DNA of 64,000 bases, from contig JANQNY010000069.1 of assembly GCA_028279345.1 (NCBI GenBank), forward strand, positions 1 through 64,000. The letters are read 5' to 3'. Origin of the DNA: Geminicoccaceae bacterium (GTDB lineage Bacteria > Pseudomonadota > Alphaproteobacteria > Geminicoccales > Geminicoccaceae). Positions within the stretch are counted from its first letter, which is position 1. Each line of letters opens with the position of its first letter. The notes beneath the pieces are model-generated. The model searched no databases. It worked only from the letters and a program-made list of their open reading frames with translations, and had not been told where the DNA came from. The translations under genes were made by a program, and so were the position numbers. Positions 7,499 through 17,398 of the stretch are shown here, one piece after another.

Positions 7499-8476
7499 GG
7501 CAAGCGCGGTTGGCTCGTCCGTCACGACGGCCGTCGCTAGCCTTCCCGTGAGCGCCGCTTGGAGTGGCGCCACTTTTTGTGGGCCACAGCCGGCCACCAC
7601 GGTGGATCGTCTCGGCGGAACCTCGAGTGCCAAGCTTGCAACCCGCTCGGTCGACGCGGTTTGCAGGAGCTTTCCCTGAGCGTCGAAAGGCCAGCCGGTG
7701 ATCTCGCCGACCGCGCCGGCGTTGACGAGGTCCGCCACGTCGGCGTCGGACAAAAAACCGTCGACATGCATCGGCGCGCGCCAACCGATCTCGCCAATGC
7801 CGACGAAGCTTGCCGCCGCGCGGTCGCGAAGATCGCTGATCACGCGAAAGGCTCGCTGCTTCTGCAGGGCCTCGCGATCGGCGACGGTGTCGGTGACCGG
7901 TGGCGCGGGCATCGGGTAGCGCTCGGCCTGAACCTTGTCCCCGAGGCGCATCACCACATCGTAGGGACTTGCCGGCCCACCCGCCGCCATCGAGCCGACG
8001 AGCGACACGATCTTGTGCTGCGGCCGGTCGCGTTCGGGGAGCTGCTCGACCGTAGCCCGCATCGTCCTGCCCGTGCCGAGGCAGAGCACGACAGGCGCAC
8101 GGGTCGCGAGAAGCCGGTCCAGGCGCTCTGCTGCCGCGGCCGCGACACCGGTGACGAGGCCGGGCGCACCCGGATCACCGGGCATGACGTCGGCGAACTC
8201 CAGGTCGAAACGCGCGCACAGGCGATCGGCGAGTTCCATGCACGCCGCGATCGGGTGGTCGAGGCGGAACTTGATGAGCTTCTCCGCGACCGCGAACGCA
8301 ACGAGCCGCTGGACCGCCTGTCGCGACAGATCGAGTTGCCGGGCGATCTCGTCCTGCGTGCGCCCGGCGATGAAGTAGAGCCAGGCAGCGCGCGCAGCGT
8401 CGTCACGCCGTCGCGGCGATGCAACGGGCTCGCTCACCTCGTCGCCACTGAAGAGCTCGCCGTGCAACGTTGGCAA
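7484..8476 (-). CDS. SorC/DeoR-type sugar-responsive transcriptional regulator
   Basis: 330 residues. Residues about 25-75 form a helix-turn-helix ('ARAAWLYFIAGRTQDEIARQL' then 'SRQAVQRLVAFAVAEKLI'). The rest is a SorC sugar-phosphate-binding domain with 'LCLGTGRTMRATVEQLP', 'IVSLVGSM', 'GIGEIGWRAPMHVDGFLSDAD' and C-terminal 'AGCGPQKVAPLQAAL'. It is divergent from the polyol operon with about 210 bases between starts, so it very likely controls that operon in response to a polyol or its phosphate. A GTG about 13 codons in is an alternative start. Its stop codon lies in the IS256 remnant, so the last few residues may have been altered. Confidence 0.88.
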   Translation of the reverse strand: MPTLHGELFSGDEVSEPVASPRRRDDAARAAWLYFIAGRTQDEIARQLDLSRQAVQRLVAFAVAEKLIKFRLDHPIAACMELADRLCARFDLEFADVMPGDPGAPGLVTGVAAAAAERLDRLLATRAPVVLCLGTGRTMRATVEQLPERDRPQHKIVSLVGSMAAGGPASPYDVVMRLGDKVQAERYPMPAPPVTDTVADREALQKQRAFRVISDLRDRAAASFVGIGEIGWRAPMHVDGFLSDADVADLVNAGAVGEITGWPFDAQGKLLQTASTERVASLALEVPPRRSTVVAGCGPQKVAPLQAALTGRLATAVVTDEPTALAVLST

Positions 8477-8520
8477 GCTTGGGCGAAAGCTCGCATACGT
8501 TTGAGCTCCCCCTACGACCT

Positions 8521-8536
8521 TGGCCTCATCAGGCCA
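8521..8536. promoter_or_regulatory. Candidate operator, inverted repeat
   Basis: TGGCCT-CATC-AGGCCA, a perfect 6-base inverted repeat in the intergenic region between the divergent SorC-type regulator and the transporter operon. Position fits an operator for the regulator, but no experimental consensus for this protein is available and only one copy was seen. Confidence 0.3.
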
Positions 8537-8688
8537 GCACGCGTGGCGCTGTCTTCAACGCCCGTGGCTCAAGCCTTCTACTCATGCAAGCGCACTCGCG
8601 CAAATCATAGCGATTGACAGCAGCATGAACGCATGCGAGCAATTGCCCGCAAGCAGAGCAATAGCCCACCTATGTCAGGGAGGATCGC

Positions 8689-9999
8689 ATGGGCATTCGA
8701 AGCTTGAGCTTGGCCGTTGGCGCCTTGCTCGCGACGACCGCACTCGCCAGCGCCGAAACGTTGACCATCGCCACGGTCAACAATGGCGACATGATCCGGA
8801 TGCAGAAGCTCTCCGACGCCTTCACGTCCGAGCACCCGGACATCGATCTCGAATGGGTCGTGCTCGAGGAGAACGTGCTGCGCCAGCGCGTGACCACCGA
8901 CATCGCCACCAAGGGTGGCCAGTACGACATCATGACCATCGGCACGTACGAGGTGCCGATCTGGGCGAACCAGGACTGGCTTGTGGCACTCGATGACCTG
9001 GGCGACGACTACGACGTGGAGGACCTGCTGCCGCCGATCCGCGAAGGTCTCTCCGTGGACGGCACGCTCTATGCGGCGCCCTTCTACGGCGAGAGTTCGA
9101 TGGTCATGTACCGAACCGATCTCTTCGACGAGGCGGGCATCGAGATGCCCGACGCGCCGACCTGGTCCTTCATTGCCGACGCTGCGCGGCAGCTGACCGA
9201 CAAGGAGAACGAGCAGTTCGGCATCTGTCTCCGCGGCAAGGCCGGTTGGGGCGAGAACGCGGCGTTCTTGACGGCCACGGCAAACTCCTTTGGCGCGCGC
9301 TGGTTCGACATGGACTGGCAACCCCAGTTCGATAGCCCGGAGTGGAAGGAGACGCTGCAGTTCTACGTCGACCTCATGAACGACGCCGGCCCCCCAGGGG
9401 CGTCATCGAACGGCTTCAATGAGAACCTGGCGCTGTTCCAGTCGGGCAAATGCGCGATGTGGATCGACGCCACGGTGGCAGCCAGCTTCGTGACCGACCC
9501 TGACGAGAGCACCGTCGCCGACAGCGTCGGCTTCGCGTTGGCACCGGACACCGGCAAGGGTAAGCGCGGTAACTGGCTTTGGGCGTGGTCGCTCGCCGTT
9601 CCGGCGGGTAGCCAGAACGTCGATGCCGCCAAGACCTTTATCGCCTGGGCCACGAGCAAGGACTACCTGGCGCTCGTCGCCGAGAACGAGGGCTGGGCCA
9701 GCGTTCCGCCCGGCACGCGCACCTCGCTCTACGAGAACGAGGACTATCTCAAGGCGGCGCCGTTCGCGCAGATGACGCTCGACAGCATCATGTCTGCGGA
9801 TCCGAAGAACCCTGCGGTCGAGCCGGTGCCCTATGTTGGCGTCCAGTTCGTGGCGATCCCGGAATTTCAGGGGCTCGCTACGGCCATCGGCCAGCAGTTC
9901 TCCGCCGCTCTCGCTGGCACGACCTCGGTCGACCAGGCGCTCACGACCGCTCAGCAGCTGTCAGAACGCGAGATGCGCCGCGGCGGCTATCTGAACTAG
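8689..9999 (+). CDS. smoE: Sorbitol/mannitol ABC transporter substrate-binding protein
   Basis: 436 residues with an N-terminal signal peptide ('LSLAVGALLATTALASAET', cleavage about residue 23). Solute-binding protein of family 1 with 'NNGDMIRMQKLSDAFTSEHP', 'DIMTIGTYEVPIWANQDWL', 'FYGESSMVMYRTDLFDEAGI' and 'LFQSGKCAMWIDATVA', all characteristic of Rhodobacter SmoE-like polyol binders. A strong ribosome site (AGGGAGGA) precedes the ATG. First gene of smoEFGK-smoS-HAD-mtlK; linkage to both sorbitol and mannitol dehydrogenases supports polyol specificity. Confidence 0.92.
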   Translation: MGIRSLSLAVGALLATTALASAETLTIATVNNGDMIRMQKLSDAFTSEHPDIDLEWVVLEENVLRQRVTTDIATKGGQYDIMTIGTYEVPIWANQDWLVALDDLGDDYDVEDLLPPIREGLSVDGTLYAAPFYGESSMVMYRTDLFDEAGIEMPDAPTWSFIADAARQLTDKENEQFGICLRGKAGWGENAAFLTATANSFGARWFDMDWQPQFDSPEWKETLQFYVDLMNDAGPPGASSNGFNENLALFQSGKCAMWIDATVAASFVTDPDESTVADSVGFALAPDTGKGKRGNWLWAWSLAVPAGSQNVDAAKTFIAWATSKDYLALVAENEGWASVPPGTRTSLYENEDYLKAAPFAQMTLDSIMSADPKNPAVEPVPYVGVQFVAIPEFQGLATAIGQQFSAALAGTTSVDQALTTAQQLSEREMRRGGYLN

Positions 10000-10067
10000 G
10001 CATCCGCACGGTCCGTCCGCGCCCGCGGGCGGACCGATCGTCTCATCGGTCCAGGGAGGCGACCGTC

Positions 10068-10940
10068 ATGGCGACCTTGCACACGCGTGCGTCCGCGCGC
10101 GCGATGCTGAGCCCGGCTGTTCTGCTGTTGCTGGCCTGGATGCTCATCCCGCTCGGCATGACGATCTATTTCTCGCTCCTGCGCTACAACCTGCTGATGC
10201 CAGGGCTCGAAAGCTTCGTCGGCATCGAGAACTACCAGTACTTCCTGACCGATCCCGCCTTCTTCGACGCGATCTGGAACACGCTGCGGCTCGTCGGCGG
10301 CATCCTCCTCATCACGATTGTGGGCGGCACGCTCCTGGCACTCCTCCTGGATCAGCCGATCTGGGGTCAGGGCATCGTCCGGCTCCTCGTCATCGCCCCG
10401 TTCTTCGTCATGCCCACGGTCTCGGCCTTGGTCTGGAAGAACATGCTGATGCATCCGGTGAACGGGCTTTTCGCCTGGATCGCCGATATCTTCGGCATGC
10501 AGCCCATCGACTGGTTCGCCGAGGCGCCGATGCTGTCGGTGATTCTCATTGTCTCGTGGGGCTGGTTGCCTTTCGCCACATTGATCACGCTCACGGCGCT
10601 GCAGTCGCTGGACAGCGAGCAGCGCGAGGCGGCGGAGATGGATGGGGCAGGCCCGCTGTCGATCTTCTTCTACATCATCTTGCCACACATCAGCCGAGCG
10701 CTGACGGTGGTCGTCCTCATTGAGACGATCTTCTTGCTCTCGGTGTTCGCCGAGATTCTCGTCACCACCAATGGTGGGCCCGGGACGGCGACGACCAACC
10801 TCACCTTCCTCGTCTACGCCCAAGCGCTCTTGCAGTTCGACGTAGGCCTCGCGTCCGCCGGCGGCGTAGTCGCGATCGTCTTGGCCAATATCGTTGCGAT
10901 CTTCCTCCTCCGTCTCATCGGCAAGAACCTGGAGGCCTGA
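10068..10940 (+). CDS. smoF: Polyol ABC transporter permease 1
   Basis: 290 residues, six predicted membrane helices beginning 'AVLLLLAWMLIPLGMTIYF'. Contains the permease EAA loop 'EQREAAEMDGAGPLSIFFYIILPH', which docks on the ATPase. It is the MalF/UgpA-type partner of the next gene, with which it forms the inner-membrane channel. The start ATG at 10068 has an AGGGAGG ribosome site. Only 3 bases separate it from the second permease. Confidence 0.92.
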   Translation: MATLHTRASARAMLSPAVLLLLAWMLIPLGMTIYFSLLRYNLLMPGLESFVGIENYQYFLTDPAFFDAIWNTLRLVGGILLITIVGGTLLALLLDQPIWGQGIVRLLVIAPFFVMPTVSALVWKNMLMHPVNGLFAWIADIFGMQPIDWFAEAPMLSVILIVSWGWLPFATLITLTALQSLDSEQREAAEMDGAGPLSIFFYIILPHISRALTVVVLIETIFLLSVFAEILVTTNGGPGTATTNLTFLVYAQALLQFDVGLASAGGVVAIVLANIVAIFLLRLIGKNLEA

Positions 10941-10943
10941 GCC

Positions 10944-11774
10944 ATGGCGCGCGAACTCAGCCCCCGTCGCCGGGCCACGCTCACCACGGCGGCCTGGACC
11001 ATAGGCTTCCTCATCTTTTTCCCGGTACTCTGGACCTTCCTGACGAGCTTCAAGACCGAGGGCGAGGCGATCGCCATACCGCCGAGCTTCCTCTTCTTCG
11101 ACTGGACGCTCGAGAACTATTCCGAGGTACAGGAGCGCTCGAACTACCTCCGCCACGCGATGAACTCGGTGATCATCGCGTTCGGATCCACGTTCTTGGG
11201 TCTGCTGGTAGCCATCCCAGCCGCTTGGTCGATGGCCTTCTCACCAACCAAGAGCACGCGCGGCATTCTCATGTGGATGCTCAGCACGAAGATGCTTCCG
11301 CCGGTAGGCGCGCTCGTGCCGATCTACCTCATTTGCCGTGATCTTGGGCTCCTCGACACGCGCTCGGCGCTCGTCGTGATCCTGATGCTGATGAACCTAC
11401 CCATCATCGTCTGGATGCTCTTCACTTACTTCCGTGAGATCCCGGGCGACATCCTGGAAGCGGCGCGCATGGACGGCGCCTCGCTGAGGAAAGAGATCAC
11501 CTATGTCCTGGTGCCGATGGCGGTGCCGGGCATTGCTTCGACGCTACTCTTGAACGTGATCCTCGCCTGGAACGAAGCGTTTTGGACCCTCAACCTGACT
11601 GCTGATGACGCGGCTCCCCTGAGTGCCTTCATCGCCTCCTACTCCAGCCCCGAGGGGCTGTTTTGGGCGAAGCTCTCCGCCGCCTCGACACTCGCGATCG
11701 CGCCGATCCTCGTCCTCGGGTGGTTCAGCCAAAAGCAGCTGGTCCGCGGTCTGACCTTCGGTGCCGTGAAATAG
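10944..11774 (+). CDS. smoG: Polyol ABC transporter permease 2
   Basis: 276 residues, MalG-like with six helices; the first is '[21 protein letters not shown]'. EAA loop '[23 protein letters not shown]' near residues 170-195. A conserved tail motif '[13 protein letters not shown]' closes the protein. It heterodimerises with SmoF. The spacing of 3 bases upstream and 10 bases to smoK indicates a single operon. Confidence 0.92.
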   Translation: MARELSPRRRATLTTAAWTIGFLIFFPVLWTFLTSFKTEGEAIAIPPSFLFFDWTLENYSEVQERSNYLRHAMNSVIIAFGSTFLGLLVAIPAAWSMAFSPTKSTRGILMWMLSTKMLPPVGALVPIYLICRDLGLLDTRSALVVILMLMNLPIIVWMLFTYFREIPGDILEAARMDGASLRKEITYVLVPMAVPGIASTLLLNVILAWNEAFWTLNLTADDAAPLSAFIASYSSPEGLFWAKLSAASTLAIAPILVLGWFSQKQLVRGLTFGAVK

Positions 11775-11784
11775 GAGACGCACG

Positions 11785-12786
11785 ATGGGCGCTATCCAAC
11801 TCGAACAGGTCCTCAAGACCTTCGACGCGACGACCGTCATTCAAGGCGTCGACCTGGAGATCGAAGACGGCGCCTTCGTCGTCTTCGTGGGGCCCTCGGG
11901 CTGCGGCAAGTCCACGCTCTTGCGCCTCATCGCCGGGCTCGAGGATGTCTCCGGCGGGCGCATCGTGATCGACGGGCAGGACGCCACGAACGTGCCGCCG
12001 GCGAAACGAGAGCTAGCCATGGTCTTCCAGTCCTATGCGCTCTACCCGCATATGAGCGTCTATAGGAACATCGCGTTCCCGCTGAAGATGGGAGGCGTCG
12101 ACCAGGAGACGCAGCGACAGAAGGTCGAGGCGGCGGCCAAGACCCTCAACCTCACCGACTACCTGGATCGGCGGCCGGGACAGCTGTCGGGCGGCCAACG
12201 GCAGCGGGTCGCCATCGGGCGCGCCATCGTGCGCGAGCCCAAAGCGTTCCTGTTCGACGAGCCCTTGTCGAACCTCGACGCGGCGCTCAGGAGCGCCATG
12301 CGCCTGGAGCTCAGCGAGCTACACCAGAAGCTCGAAACGACGATGATCTACGTGACGCACGATCAGGTCGAAGCCATGACCATGGCAGACAAGATCGTCG
12401 TCCTGAACGGTGGCCGGATCGAGCAGGTGGGCTCGCCGCTCGACCTCTACCGCCGGCCCGACAACCTCTTCGTCGCAGGCTTCATCGGCTCGCCCAAGAT
12501 GAACATCGTCGATGGGGCTCACGCCGAAAAGCTCGGCGCGCCGACGATCGGCGTGCGGCCCGAGCATATCGCGCTCTCGACCGAGGCCGGCGACTGGTCC
12601 GGTGTCGTGGGCGTTGCCGAGCATCTGGGCTCGGACACCTTCCTCCACATCGAGACCGACGGCATCGGCAAGCTCACCGTCCGCGCGCCCGGCGACGTGC
12701 TCGTCTCGCACGGCGACCGCGTGTGGCTCACACCGATGGCCGACCACATCCACCGCTTCGATGCGGGAGGGAGAGCCGTTCGATGA
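11785..12786 (+). CDS. smoK: Polyol ABC transporter ATP-binding protein (MalK/UgpC type)
   Basis: 333 residues. Walker A 'GPSGCGKST' (about 38-46), Q-loop '[12 protein letters not shown]', signature '[15 protein letters not shown]', Walker B '[12 protein letters not shown]', switch His in '[14 protein letters not shown]', then a C-terminal OB-type regulatory domain ('[10 protein letters not shown]', '[17 protein letters not shown]') like MalK. It powers uptake through SmoFG. It is somewhat shorter than MalK (about 370) but typical of SmoK. Its last codons overlap the start of smoS by 4 bases. Confidence 0.93.
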   Translation: MGAIQLEQVLKTFDATTVIQGVDLEIEDGAFVVFVGPSGCGKSTLLRLIAGLEDVSGGRIVIDGQDATNVPPAKRELAMVFQSYALYPHMSVYRNIAFPLKMGGVDQETQRQKVEAAAKTLNLTDYLDRRPGQLSGGQRQRVAIGRAIVREPKAFLFDEPLSNLDAALRSAMRLELSELHQKLETTMIYVTHDQVEAMTMADKIVVLNGGRIEQVGSPLDLYRRPDNLFVAGFIGSPKMNIVDGAHAEKLGAPTIGVRPEHIALSTEAGDWSGVVGVAEHLGSDTFLHIETDGIGKLTVRAPGDVLVSHGDRVWLTPMADHIHRFDAGGRAVR

Positions 12787-13556
12787 AGCGGCTCGACGGC
12801 AAGGTCGCGATGATCACCGGCGCCGCGCGCGGCATCGGCCGCGTCTTCGCCGAGGCCTACGTGCAAGAGGGCGCCACCGTGGCGCTCGCCGACATCGACC
12901 TGCCCCGTGCCGAAGCCTCTGCCGCGGAGATGGGCGACCGCGCATTCGCCGTGAAGATGGACGTCACCGACCAGGCCTCCATCGACACCGCTATTGCCGA
13001 GGCGCAGCGCAGGGGCGGCAAGCTCGACATCCTCGTCAACAACGCCGCCCTGTTCGACGCCGCACCCATCGTCGAGATCACCCGTGAGAGCTACGACCGC
13101 CTCTTTGCCGTCAATGTCGCGGGCACGCTCTTTACGCTCCAAGCCGCAGCCAAGGCGATGATCGCCCAGGGCGACGGCGGCAGGATCATCAATATGGCGA
13201 GCCAGGCTGGTCGTCGCGGCGAGGCGCTCGTCGCCATCTACTGTGCGACCAAGGCTGCCATCATCAGCCTCACGCAATCGGCGGGTCTCGACCTCATCAA
13301 GCATCGCATCAACGTCAACGCCATCGCACCGGGGGTCGTCGACGGCGAGCACTGGGACGGCGTCGATGCGCTCTTCGCCAAACACGAGAACCGTCCACTC
13401 GGCGAAAAGAAGCGGCTCGTCGGCGAGGCTGTGCCCTACGGGCGCATGGGGACGGCGCAGGACCTCGTCGGCATGGCGATCTTCCTCGCGGGTCCCGAGA
13501 GCGAATACGTCGTCGCCCAGACCTACAACGTGGACGGCGGCAACTGGATGAGCTGA
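12783..13556 (+). CDS. smoS: Sorbitol dehydrogenase (SDR family, L-iditol 2-dehydrogenase)
   Basis: 257 residues from the ATG overlapping smoK's stop; the frame is open 20 codons upstream inside smoK but that is not used. NAD-binding 'TGAARGIG' (residues 12-19), 'NNAALFD', '[11 protein letters not shown]', catalytic 'YCATK' (Tyr and Lys near 153-157), and C-terminal 'GGNWMS' identical in style to Rhodobacter SmoS. It oxidises D-sorbitol to fructose and galactitol-type polyols to ketoses. Coupled genes before and after indicate cotranscription with the transporter. Confidence 0.92.
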   Translation: MKRLDGKVAMITGAARGIGRVFAEAYVQEGATVALADIDLPRAEASAAEMGDRAFAVKMDVTDQASIDTAIAEAQRRGGKLDILVNNAALFDAAPIVEITRESYDRLFAVNVAGTLFTLQAAAKAMIAQGDGGRIINMASQAGRRGEALVAIYCATKAAIISLTQSAGLDLIKHRINVNAIAPGVVDGEHWDGVDALFAKHENRPLGEKKRLVGEAVPYGRMGTAQDLVGMAIFLAGPESEYVVAQTYNVDGGNWMS

Positions 13557-14197
13557 TGCCCGCCGCCATCCTCTGGGACATGGACGGCACGCTCGTGGAC
13601 AGCGAGCCATTGCACGAGGCTGCGCTCGTCCAGGCGCTCGACAAGCTCGGTATCGAGGCACCCCCCGAGTTCCACGACCTCATCATCGGGCGAGACGCCC
13701 ATTCCATCCACGACTGGTGCGTCCACCACCTCGGCCTCGGGCTCGGGCTCAGCGACTGGCTTCGGCTCAAGTACCGCACCTACTTTGCCTCGCTGCATGC
13801 GCTCCAGCCGCGCGAGAACGCGGTCGACCTGTTCCTCGAGTTCGAGGCGCTGGGGTTCGCGCAAGCCGTCGTCTCCAATTCGGACAGGCTCGTCGTCCAG
13901 GCCAACCTGGAGGCGGCAGGCCTCGACGCGCCCGGTCGGATCAGCGTGAGCCGCAACGATGTCCGCCGCGGCAAGCCCGATCCGGAGGCCTATCTGCGCG
14001 CGGCCTGGCTACTGGAGGTCGAAGCGGGGTCCTGCATCGTCGTCGAGGATTCGGCGACAGGTGCGACGTCGGGGGCCGCCGCCGGCATGCGCACGCTGTT
14101 CTGGCCACAAGGTGACGCGACGACGCCCGCGGGCACGGAGCTGATCGACGACATGGCCGCTCTGGCGAGCGAGCTTCGAGGAGGACCCGGCCAATGA
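13556..14197 (+). CDS. HAD-superfamily hydrolase (beta-phosphoglucomutase/phosphatase-like)
   Basis: 213 residues. HAD motif I 'DMDGTLVDSEPLHEAAL', motif II 'VVSNSD', motif III/IV 'KPDPEAYLRAA' and 'IVVEDSATGATSGAAAGM'. A cap domain lies between motifs I and II, so it is subfamily I. The substrate is unknown; members near polyol loci may dephosphorylate sugar or polyol phosphates. Start codon shares a base with the smoS stop and the stop overlaps mtlK by 4 bases, so it is in the polyol operon. Confidence 0.85.
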   Translation: MPAAILWDMDGTLVDSEPLHEAALVQALDKLGIEAPPEFHDLIIGRDAHSIHDWCVHHLGLGLGLSDWLRLKYRTYFASLHALQPRENAVDLFLEFEALGFAQAVVSNSDRLVVQANLEAAGLDAPGRISVSRNDVRRGKPDPEAYLRAAWLLEVEAGSCIVVEDSATGATSGAAAGMRTLFWPQGDATTPAGTELIDDMAALASELRGGPGQ

Positions 14198-15690
14198 CCA
14201 AGCTCGCGCTCTCGACCTTAGGCGCGCTCGGCCCGGCGGTGGCCGTGCCGCAGTATGAACGCAGCGCGCTCAGGCCCGGCATCGTCCACGTCGGTGTCGG
14301 CAACTTCCACCGGGCGCACCAGGCGCTCTACCTCGATGACCTCTTCAACGCCGGTCGCGACCACGCCTGGGGCCTGGTCGGCGCAGGCGTCAGAGCGACC
14401 GATGCGGCGATGCGTGCGCGACTGGCGGCGCAGGACTGGCTCAGCACCGTGGTCGAGCTGGAGCCGGGCGCCAACACGGCACGGGTGACCGGCGCCAAGA
14501 TCGACTTCGTTGAGGTCGATCCCACCAACCGCCCGCTCATCGCGGCGATGGCCGATCCTCGCATTCGGATCGTCTCGCTGACCGTTACGGAAGGCGGCTA
14601 CTATCTGGATGCAGCATCGCACTTCGACCCGACCCATCCGGAGATCGTCGCGGATGCGAAAGCGCCGCGCGCACCCCGCACCGTGTTCGGCGCCATGATA
14701 CGGGCGCTCCGACAGCGCCGCGGAGCCGGAACGCCGCCCTTCACGATCATGTCCTGCGACAATCTTCCCAGCAACGGCCACGTGACGCGCGCCGCAGTCG
14801 TCGGCCTTGCGCGTCTCAGCGACCCCAATCTCGCCGACTGGATCGAAGACAACGTCGCCTTCCCGAACGGGATGGTCGATCGCATCACCCCCGCCGCCAC
14901 GGACGCGCACCGCCAACAGCTCCGCGACCGCTTCGGAATTGAGGACGAAGCACCGGTCGTCTGCGAGCCCTTCCGGCAGTGGGTGTTGGAGGACAACTTC
15001 CCGCTCGGGCGGCCCGCGTTCGAGGAGGTGGGCGTCACCTTCACCGACGCGATCGAAGCGTTTGAGCTCATGAAACTGCGTGTCCTCAACGGCGGTCATG
15101 CGCTGATCGCCTACGCCGCAGCATTGCTCGACATCGAGTATGCGCACGACGCGATGGACGACCCGCTCGTTGCGGGCTTCATGGACAAAGTCGAGCGCGA
15201 TGAGATCCTGCCGGTCGTGCCGCGAGTTCCGGGTACGTCGCTCGAGCTCTATCTCGACACAATCAAGGAGCGGTTCGCCAACCCCGACGTCGGCGACACC
15301 ATCGCGCGGCTCTGCCTCGATGGCTCCAATCGGCAGCCGAAGTTCATTCTACCGTCGACGCGTGACCGCCTCGCGCAGGGGCTTTCGGCGACTGGCCTGG
15401 CGCTGGCGAGTGCGCTTTGGTGCCGTTACCTCCACGGCGAGACGGAGACCGGCGCGCCCATCAAGATCGACGACGTGAACGGCGCGAGCCTGCGGGCCGC
15501 GGCGAAGCGCGCGCGGACCGAGCCGCAAGCCTTTCTCGACGCCCTTCCGGGTATCTTTGGGGACCTCACCGACGCCGCTCCCTTCCAGACCGCCTTCGCT
15601 CAAGCTCTAGGTCGGCTCTGGCGCGACGGCACGGCGCGGACGCTCGAGCGCTATCTGGCGCTGCCGCCTGGCGCTACTCTGGGGGTCTGA
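14194..15690 (+). CDS. mtlK: Mannitol 2-dehydrogenase (polyol-specific long-chain dehydrogenase)
   Basis: 498 residues. N-terminal Rossmann motif 'GIVHVGVGNFHRAHQALY', then 'WGLVGAGVR', a middle 'MSCDNLPSNGHVTR' and the catalytic-lysine block 'ELMKLRVLNGGHALIAY' shared with Pseudomonas and Rhodobacter mannitol dehydrogenases. It converts D-mannitol (and D-arabinitol) to the ketose with NAD. Full length for the family (about 490). It is coupled to the HAD gene. The FGGY kinase follows after 91 bases. Confidence 0.94.
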   Translation: MTKLALSTLGALGPAVAVPQYERSALRPGIVHVGVGNFHRAHQALYLDDLFNAGRDHAWGLVGAGVRATDAAMRARLAAQDWLSTVVELEPGANTARVTGAKIDFVEVDPTNRPLIAAMADPRIRIVSLTVTEGGYYLDAASHFDPTHPEIVADAKAPRAPRTVFGAMIRALRQRRGAGTPPFTIMSCDNLPSNGHVTRAAVVGLARLSDPNLADWIEDNVAFPNGMVDRITPAATDAHRQQLRDRFGIEDEAPVVCEPFRQWVLEDNFPLGRPAFEEVGVTFTDAIEAFELMKLRVLNGGHALIAYAAALLDIEYAHDAMDDPLVAGFMDKVERDEILPVVPRVPGTSLELYLDTIKERFANPDVGDTIARLCLDGSNRQPKFILPSTRDRLAQGLSATGLALASALWCRYLHGETETGAPIKIDDVNGASLRAAAKRARTEPQAFLDALPGIFGDLTDAAPFQTAFAQALGRLWRDGTARTLERYLALPPGATLGV

Positions 15691-15781
15691 AGACACCGCC
15701 TATCTTGGAGCGTGCGCGGTTCGGGGGAACTGACTAAGAGTCCTCCAACAGCGATGCACCGCAGGGAGGCGCGGATCAGCG

Positions 15782-17365
15782 ATGACGGGACGGGTGGTCG
15801 CCGTGGATGTCGGCACGGCGAGCGTGCGTGCTGCGGTGATCGACGAGCGAGGTGCCGTAGAAGGGCGCGGCCTGGTGTCCATCGCTTACCTCTCCACCGG
15901 GCCGGACCGCGCCGTCTACACGTCGACAGCGATCTGGGCTGCCGTCTGCGCTGCGGTGCGGGCCGCACTGGCCGAGGCTGCTGTCCCGCCGGACGGCATC
16001 GCCGCGATCGGCTTCGACGCCACCTGCTCGCTCGTTTTGCGGGACCGCAATGGGCGGTCGCTCGAGCTGGAGGCCGGGGCGGACACACTCGCCTGGTGCG
16101 ATCATCGGGCACGCGACGAAGCCGACGCGTGCACGGCGACAGGAAACGCCGCGCTCAGCTCGCTCGGCGGCGTGATGTCGCCCGAGATGCAATTGCCGAA
16201 GCTGCTGTGGCTCAAGCGTCATCGCCCGGACCTCTGGCCCCGGCTCGGTCTCGCCTTCGATCTCGCCGACTTCCTCACGTGGCGCGCCACGGGCGAGACC
16301 GCGCGATCCAGATGCACGCTGGCGAGCAAGTGGCTCTTCGACGCCGGCGAGACGGACGGCTGGCCGACCGAGTTCTTCGACCTGTTGGGTCTAGACGATC
16401 TTGTCGAGCGGTGCGGCCTACCCGCCAACGCGACCCCTGTCGGCAGCGACCTGGGCCCCTTGCTATCCGACAGCGCCGCAGAGCTGGGCCTGACGCCACA
16501 GTGCCGTGTCGCCGCCGGGCTCATCGACGCCCATGCCGGCGCGCTGGGCCTGCTCGGCACTACCGCTAGCGATGGGCACGCCGCACTCGTCGCGGGCACA
16601 TCGAGCTGCGTGATGGCGGTGTCTTCATCGCCGTCGCCGGGCGCGGGCCTTTGGGGACCGCACTGGGAGACCGTGCTGCCAGCGCGTTGGACCCTCGAGG
16701 GTGGTCAGTCCGCGAGCGGTGCGTTGCTCGACCACATCCTCTCAAGCTCCCGCTTCGACACCTGCCACGCGGCGGTCGTCGACCGCATCGAAGAGCTGCG
16801 CGGCCACGCTGGCCCCGATCTCGCTCCGCGCCTGCACATGGTGCCGGACTTCAAGGGCTGCCGCTCACCAATGGCGGACCCGCGGGCGCTGGGCGTGATC
16901 AGTGGTCTCGATCTGGACGGCTCCTTCGACAGCCTATGCCGTCTCTACTGGCGCGCGTGTGTCGCGATCGCGCTCGGCGTGCGCGACGTGCTCGAAGCGT
17001 TCGCCGCGACGGGACGAGAGGTCTCGGTGCTCCACGTCGCCGGCGGTCACGCGCGCAGCTCGCTCTTGCTGCAACTCTACGCGGATGCGACCGGGCGGCC
17101 GGTGCGCGCGGCGGCAGGCGAACCCGGCGACGCCATGCTGCGTGGCGGCGCCATAGGTGCCTCGGTCGCGGCTGGGTTCCATCGGACCGTTGCCGAGGCC
17201 GCTCACGGCATGGCAGCGCCAGCAGAAGAACGGAGGCCAAACCCTGCGGCGCGGGCGCGACTTGAGCGCGACTATCGGGTCCAGCGTCTGATGCGTGAGC
17301 ATCGGCGAGCGTTGGATGACATCTTGGCGGAACATGCGATGACAGCCCGTGTTGAGGCTTCGTAG
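15782..17365 (+). CDS. FGGY-family pentulose/hexulose kinase
   Basis: 527 residues. N-terminal phosphate motif 'VAVDVGTASVRAAVID', then 'IGFDATCSLV', 'MSPEMQLPKLLWLKRHRPDLW', 'DLADFLTWRATG' and 'CTLASKWLF', and the C-terminal adenosine motif 'VLHVAGGHARSSLLLQLYADATGRPV'. These are features of the D-ribulokinase-like (YDR109C-type) branch of FGGY kinases rather than xylulokinase. It probably phosphorylates the ketose made by the dehydrogenases, for example D-ribulose. It is separated from mtlK by 91 bases with a ribosome site (GGGAGG), so it may be in the same transcript. Confidence 0.85.
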   Translation: MTGRVVAVDVGTASVRAAVIDERGAVEGRGLVSIAYLSTGPDRAVYTSTAIWAAVCAAVRAALAEAAVPPDGIAAIGFDATCSLVLRDRNGRSLELEAGADTLAWCDHRARDEADACTATGNAALSSLGGVMSPEMQLPKLLWLKRHRPDLWPRLGLAFDLADFLTWRATGETARSRCTLASKWLFDAGETDGWPTEFFDLLGLDDLVERCGLPANATPVGSDLGPLLSDSAAELGLTPQCRVAAGLIDAHAGALGLLGTTASDGHAALVAGTSSCVMAVSSSPSPGAGLWGPHWETVLPARWTLEGGQSASGALLDHILSSSRFDTCHAAVVDRIEELRGHAGPDLAPRLHMVPDFKGCRSPMADPRALGVISGLDLDGSFDSLCRLYWRACVAIALGVRDVLEAFAATGREVSVLHVAGGHARSSLLLQLYADATGRPVRAAAGEPGDAMLRGGAIGASVAAGFHRTVAEAAHGMAAPAEERRPNPAARARLERDYRVQRLMREHRRALDDILAEHAMTARVEAS

Positions 17366-17398
17366 GACGAGGAACTGACGTTTGCGATCGAGTAGGTC

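Noticed and set aside
9996-11156. Long open frame on the minus strand, opposite smoF and smoG
   Set aside because: It is antisense to two clear permease genes, its product is low-complexity Arg/Glu/Asp-rich, and no ribosome site or family match is seen; such frames are common in high-GC DNA.
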